Below are positions 60,942 to 64,000 of a stretch of 64,000 nt of DNA, one piece after another. The translations under genes were made by a program, and so were the position numbers. The stretch is from positions 3,349,501-3,413,500 of the forward strand of contig NZ_CP091913.1 in NCBI RefSeq assembly GCF_022063185.1. The letters run 5' to 3'. Origin of the DNA: Nostoc sp. UHCC 0870. Lineage in GTDB: Bacteria; Cyanobacteriota; Cyanobacteriia; Cyanobacteriales; Nostocaceae. The stretch's first letter is position 1; each line of letters opens with the position of its first letter. Below the pieces are notes generated by a model. That model had not been told where the DNA came from, did not search any database, and was given only the letters and a program-made list of their open reading frames with translations.

Positions 60942-62468
60942 CTAAGCTCCAACTGCTTCTTTCGCGGCGTATAGTACCTCAGCCGAGATATCTTTAATGC
61001 CGCGATCGCGGGCAAATTTTTCAGTATTTCGCTTGACTTTACCGCGCACAAAACCAGGAATTTTGTTCAATTCGGCTGAACCGTCTTTTGTCCAATTGAG
61101 GTCAGAGCCGGCAGAAATGCCTTTGGTAATTACTTCTTTGGTATCATGTCCGCCGAAGATTTCTAATAGATGATCTTCCATTCCTAAAGTAAAGGAATTG
61201 TAGATTAAATCTGTAATTTGATTTGTCCCTTCGTAACCCAAGAATGGTTTGTAACCAATGGGGAAGTTTTGGACATGGATAGGTGCAGCAATTACACCGC
61301 AAGGAATATCCAAACGCTTACCCACGTGGCGTTCCATTTGTGTACCGAAGATGGCGGAGGGTTCAGCGCGAGCGATCGCATCCCCAATTTCGCCATGATC
61401 TTCAGTAATCAGCACTTCATCACAATATCCGCTTACCTGTTCACGAAACCAATCAGCATCGTATTTACAGTATGTTCCCGCTAAAACTACGTGAATCCCC
61501 ATTTCCCGTGACAGAATCTTGGTCAGGGCGGCGGCGTGGGTATTGTCACCAAATACCACAGCTTTTTTACCAGTCAAGTTTTGACAGTCGATAGAACGCG
61601 AGAACCAAGCAGCTTGAGAAACATACAGGGTTTGCTCGTTGATATATTCTTCGTAGTCAACGTTTGCACCTTGCTCGTTAATTATCTGCTGAATTTTACG
61701 GATACATTTGGCAGTTTCTACAACACCCATCGGGGCAATATCTACGTAGGGTGTACCAAACTCTGTTTGCAGGTAATCAGCAGTCATTGGCCCTAATTCC
61801 CGGTAAGGGACGAGGTTAAACCAAGCTCTCGGTAAGTTCTTCAATTCATGAACTGACGCACCTTCAGGAAGGATGGCGTTTACCTCAATTCCCAAATCAG
61901 CCATCAGCCTTTTGAGTTCGGTGCAGTCGTGGTTATTGTGGAAACCAAGGGTAGAAATCCCGATGATGTTAACTGAGGGTTTTTCTGTCTTACCCGTTGG
62001 TAGTTCGCCTTTTTTACGAGCTTTCTCAAGGTAGAACTGCACAATTTGGTGTAGAGTGCGATCGGCTGCTTGTAGTTCGTTGAAACGGTAGTGATTTACA
62101 TCCGCCAGCATCACATCCCCTTTGGCTTCTATCTGCGCCCGTTCGACAAAGTTTCCTAGGTCTTCTTGCAGAATACTAGAGGTACAGGTGGGAGTTAATA
62201 CAATTAAGTCTGGACTTTCCTCTGTATCTTTGCGGGTAATATTATCTACCACCTTTTCTTGAGAACCACGCGCCAACACGTTGCGGTCAACTACACTGGT
62301 TGTCACTGGGGTAAAGTCCCTTTCCCGCGATAGCATGGAGCGCATGACGTTAAAGTAGTCGTCACCTATAGGCGCGTGCATGATGGCGTGGACGTTTTTA
62401 AAAGAGGTGGCGACTCGCAGAGTGCCAATGTGGGCTGGCCCGGCATACATCCAGTAAGCTAATTTCAT
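60942..62468 (-). CDS. chlB: Light-independent protochlorophyllide reductase subunit B
   Basis: The 508-residue protein (ATG 62468, with GGGAGA upstream; the frame is open 17 codons further but the family starts [18 protein letters not shown]) is ChlB of the dark-operative protochlorophyllide reductase. It is a nitrogenase MoFe-like protein that forms a heterotetramer with ChlN and receives electrons from ChlL. Visible are [16 protein letters not shown] (cluster Cys), [31 protein letters not shown], and the C-terminal region [31 protein letters not shown]. chlL and chlN are not in the window. Confidence 0.97.
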   Translation of the reverse strand: MKLAYWMYAGPAHIGTLRVATSFKNVHAIMHAPIGDDYFNVMRSMLSRERDFTPVTTSVVDRNVLARGSQEKVVDNITRKDTEESPDLIVLTPTCTSSILQEDLGNFVERAQIEAKGDVMLADVNHYRFNELQAADRTLHQIVQFYLEKARKKGELPTGKTEKPSVNIIGISTLGFHNNHDCTELKRLMADLGIEVNAILPEGASVHELKNLPRAWFNLVPYRELGPMTADYLQTEFGTPYVDIAPMGVVETAKCIRKIQQIINEQGANVDYEEYINEQTLYVSQAAWFSRSIDCQNLTGKKAVVFGDNTHAAALTKILSREMGIHVVLAGTYCKYDADWFREQVSGYCDEVLITEDHGEIGDAIARAEPSAIFGTQMERHVGKRLDIPCGVIAAPIHVQNFPIGYKPFLGYEGTNQITDLIYNSFTLGMEDHLLEIFGGHDTKEVITKGISAGSDLNWTKDGSAELNKIPGFVRGKVKRNTEKFARDRGIKDISAEVLYAAKEAVGA

Positions 62469-63914
62469 TAATATGTTCTCCCTTGTAAATTTAAATTGGG
62501 ACTGGGGACACTTCGACAAGTGATACAGTGAGCCTGTCGAACTGCTCAGTGCATCGCTGGGGACTGGGGACTGGGTAAAAATATTCCTTGTCTCCCTTGT
62601 TTCCTTTGTCTCCCCCTGCTTTGCAGCCTATTTATTTTGATTGATTTTCCCAAAACTGGAAGCGTTTATGAAGTGGGGTATTTGGGTTTTTTTCTGATGT
62701 TGCGATCGCTCAAAACTACTTCCTGATTATGATTCAGGTTGTACTTAAAACAACTTGATGCTTGTTAAATTACATGAATCTTAAAATTCAGCAAGTTTTG
62801 TTATTAATTGGGAAGGATAGGTATTAATTACTTTTTTGTAGGCGGAGGGGAGTGGAGGTTTATCAAGAATGTGGATTAAATAAACAGGACTTACGCAACT
62901 GGCATATTTTTTCTGTAGGGTGCGTGACGCAGCGAGAATATTTGAACGTAGTCATGAGACTTATCGCGTCACGCACCTGCGTAAGTCCTGAAATAATCAG
63001 GTTAGCCTGATTGAGAATGGTGCAAATTATCATTCTCTAGATTTCGAGAGTATTTAAACCTAGAATCAAAACAGAAATAAAGTTAAAATTATTGAAAATG
63101 ATCTGCATTAATATTGCCCTTTATCAAAGCTTGTAAAGCTTACTATATAAGACTTATCAGCACTATTGAATATCACTTTTAATTAAACATTAAAAAAATA
63201 TGAATTACATTTTTCCCTAAAAAAAAATGATATGTTGGATACAGAATTGAATTTCGCACGTATCTGGGGTATTACAACGTAATCTACCCCAGTTTTTCCC
63301 TCCTCAATCCCTTGCTAATTATGACTTTGAGCAAGATTTCTGGAGGATTTGAGTACAAAACTGTATAGTCATAAATTAGCCCAAACAGCACTCAAACCTT
63401 TGCTAGTATTGGGTCATAGATGAGTACAACTAAATCCTGAACCCCTTTCCATAAATACTCGTACCCCAACTAAAAAATACTAGAACCCCTACCCGAAAAG
63501 ATTTTTTAAACTTATTTAAACCCGCTCAAAATCACAGTTTTAGATTTTGAGTACAACCCTAATAAATCCAATAAATTCTATTCCAGAGTGTCGCAGCGAG
63601 GCAGTCAAAGACTACTGCTATAAATCTTATATCGCCAATCACTTAACGCTTCTACATAAAACAAAAGCGAAAAGTGAGTGGAGGGATGAGATAGCACTAT
63701 GCCTTCCTGAATAGAAGTCGCGGCTGTACACACAAATTCTACCAAGAACCAAAGTTGACACACACCAGCCGAAACCCCAGGACTTCATCGCCTAACCTAC
63801 TGAGCGAATCCGCTACAGGTAGTGTAACAGAAGCGACTTCCATTCGTCAGGCAACAAGAGTAGCAACAGCATCTCCCACAGTGGCAGCTAGTCCACCGAC
63901 CTTTGCGAAATTCA
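62469..63914. other. Long spacer upstream of chlB, no gene recognised
   Basis: About 1.4 kb. Content: a GGGGACT heptamer array at 62558-62578, a MITE-like element at 62885-62990, AT-rich DNA with poly-A tracts, and three copies of GAGTACAA (63351, 63422, 63549). The promoters of chlB and of the truncated gene at the right edge must lie here. Short frames exist but read as non-coding. Confidence 0.55.
62885..62990. mobile_element. Small MITE-like element with double inverted arms
   Basis: Outer arms CAGGACTTACGCA (62885-62897) and TGCGTAAGTCCTG (62978-62990) are perfect 13-bp inverted repeats. Inner arms GGTGCGTGACGC (62919-62930) and GCGTCACGCACC (62966-62977) match over 12 bp. AAATAA occurs just outside both ends, a possible target duplication in AT-rich DNA. 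No coding capacity. Related to the element at 22501. Confidence 0.75.
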
Positions 63915-64000
63915 ATGACACTACCAGTTACAGGCTCTTCCGTTACTGAATCGACCTCTACCCAAGCAAAATCAGGTGGTTGCGGATGCGATAGCAAAAG
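63915..64000 (+). CDS. 5' end of an unknown gene (partial)
   Basis: From ATG 63915 an open frame runs off the right edge: [19 protein letters not shown], then SGGCGCDSK. An in-frame stop at 63861-63863 fixes the start to 63915 or another start in between. The Ser/Thr-rich leader followed by a Cys-X-Cys cluster suggests a metal or cofactor protein; a NifB-like radical-SAM protein is one guess. There is no strong Shine-Dalgarno. Only 28 codons are visible. Confidence 0.4.
   Translation, partial: MTLPVTGSSVTESTSTQAKSGGCGCDSK

Noticed and set aside
63755..63997. Two overlapping opposite short frames at the right edge
   Set aside because: The Cys-rich minus-strand frame and the Ser/Thr-rich plus-strand frame overlap the better start at 63915 and end by chance stops.

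Overview
The window looks like chromosomal DNA of a filamentous, probably heterocyst-forming cyanobacterium of the Nostoc/Anabaena group. Evidence: many HIP1-type GCGATCGC octamers, split pntA genes, ycf66, the light-independent protochlorophyllide reductase gene chlB, a helical carotenoid protein next to an OCP C-terminal-domain homolog, a stand-alone Mo-nitrogenase C-terminal-like protein, several Uma2 genes, and the heptamer and small palindromic repeats typical of this group. The assignment rests on gene content and remembered family signatures; no database search was possible.

Layout. 1-3.4 kb: end of an unknown gene, then the minus-strand transhydrogenase set pntA1-pntA2-pntB with a good terminator. 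4.3-8.5 kb: DUF2808 protein, then the conserved rpmH-rnpA-PH domain-yidC-jag-DUF177 cluster (rpmH, 44 codons, is at 5001-5135). 8.5-12.7 kb: a tandem Uma2 pair, a ribbon-helix-helix/PIN toxin-antitoxin pair with a clear palindromic operator candidate, and an EF-G paralog whose catalytic His is replaced by Ser. 13-17.1 kb: TPR and PsiE-like proteins, a MITE with an 8-bp target duplication, and an apparently intact IS200/IS605 element (tnpA, tnpB and a structured omega-RNA region). 17.4-22.4 kb: ferric iron ABC transporter with two tandem binding proteins (futA-futA-futB-futC). 23-31.9 kb: accessory genes for a large outer-membrane-like protein, a CPBP protease fusion, a Mo-nitro_C protein, a cupin and an SLH protein.

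32-44.5 kb: creatininase family, Uma2, ileS, a DUF6883/DUF4926 pair, a VapC-like pair, ycf66, gnd, hicAB with a palindrome at its start, a zinc-ribbon Ser/Thr kinase and a divergent KfrA/ParB-like protein, ending in a heptamer array of nearly 190 bp. 44.5-56.3 kb: a TpsA-type exoprotein without TpsB, response regulators, glycosyltransferases, ftsE, and a partner-switching module (REC-GAF-PP2C phosphatase plus anti-sigma-type kinase). 56.5-64 kb: the CTDH/HCP carotenoid pair, queG with an overlapping HAD phosphatase, an acidic protein, chlB, a 1.4-kb repeat-bearing spacer and the start of a truncated gene.

The most notable items are the IS605 omega-RNA with a readable guide, the MITE with TSD, the toxin-antitoxin module framed by duplicated EF-G tail sequence, the DUF6883/DUF4926 pair, the CPBP fusion protein, the tendency of heptamer arrays to start right behind stop codons, and palindromic operators on two toxin-antitoxin operons. 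I did not find a clearly new multi-gene system; the best candidates are flagged as inference.
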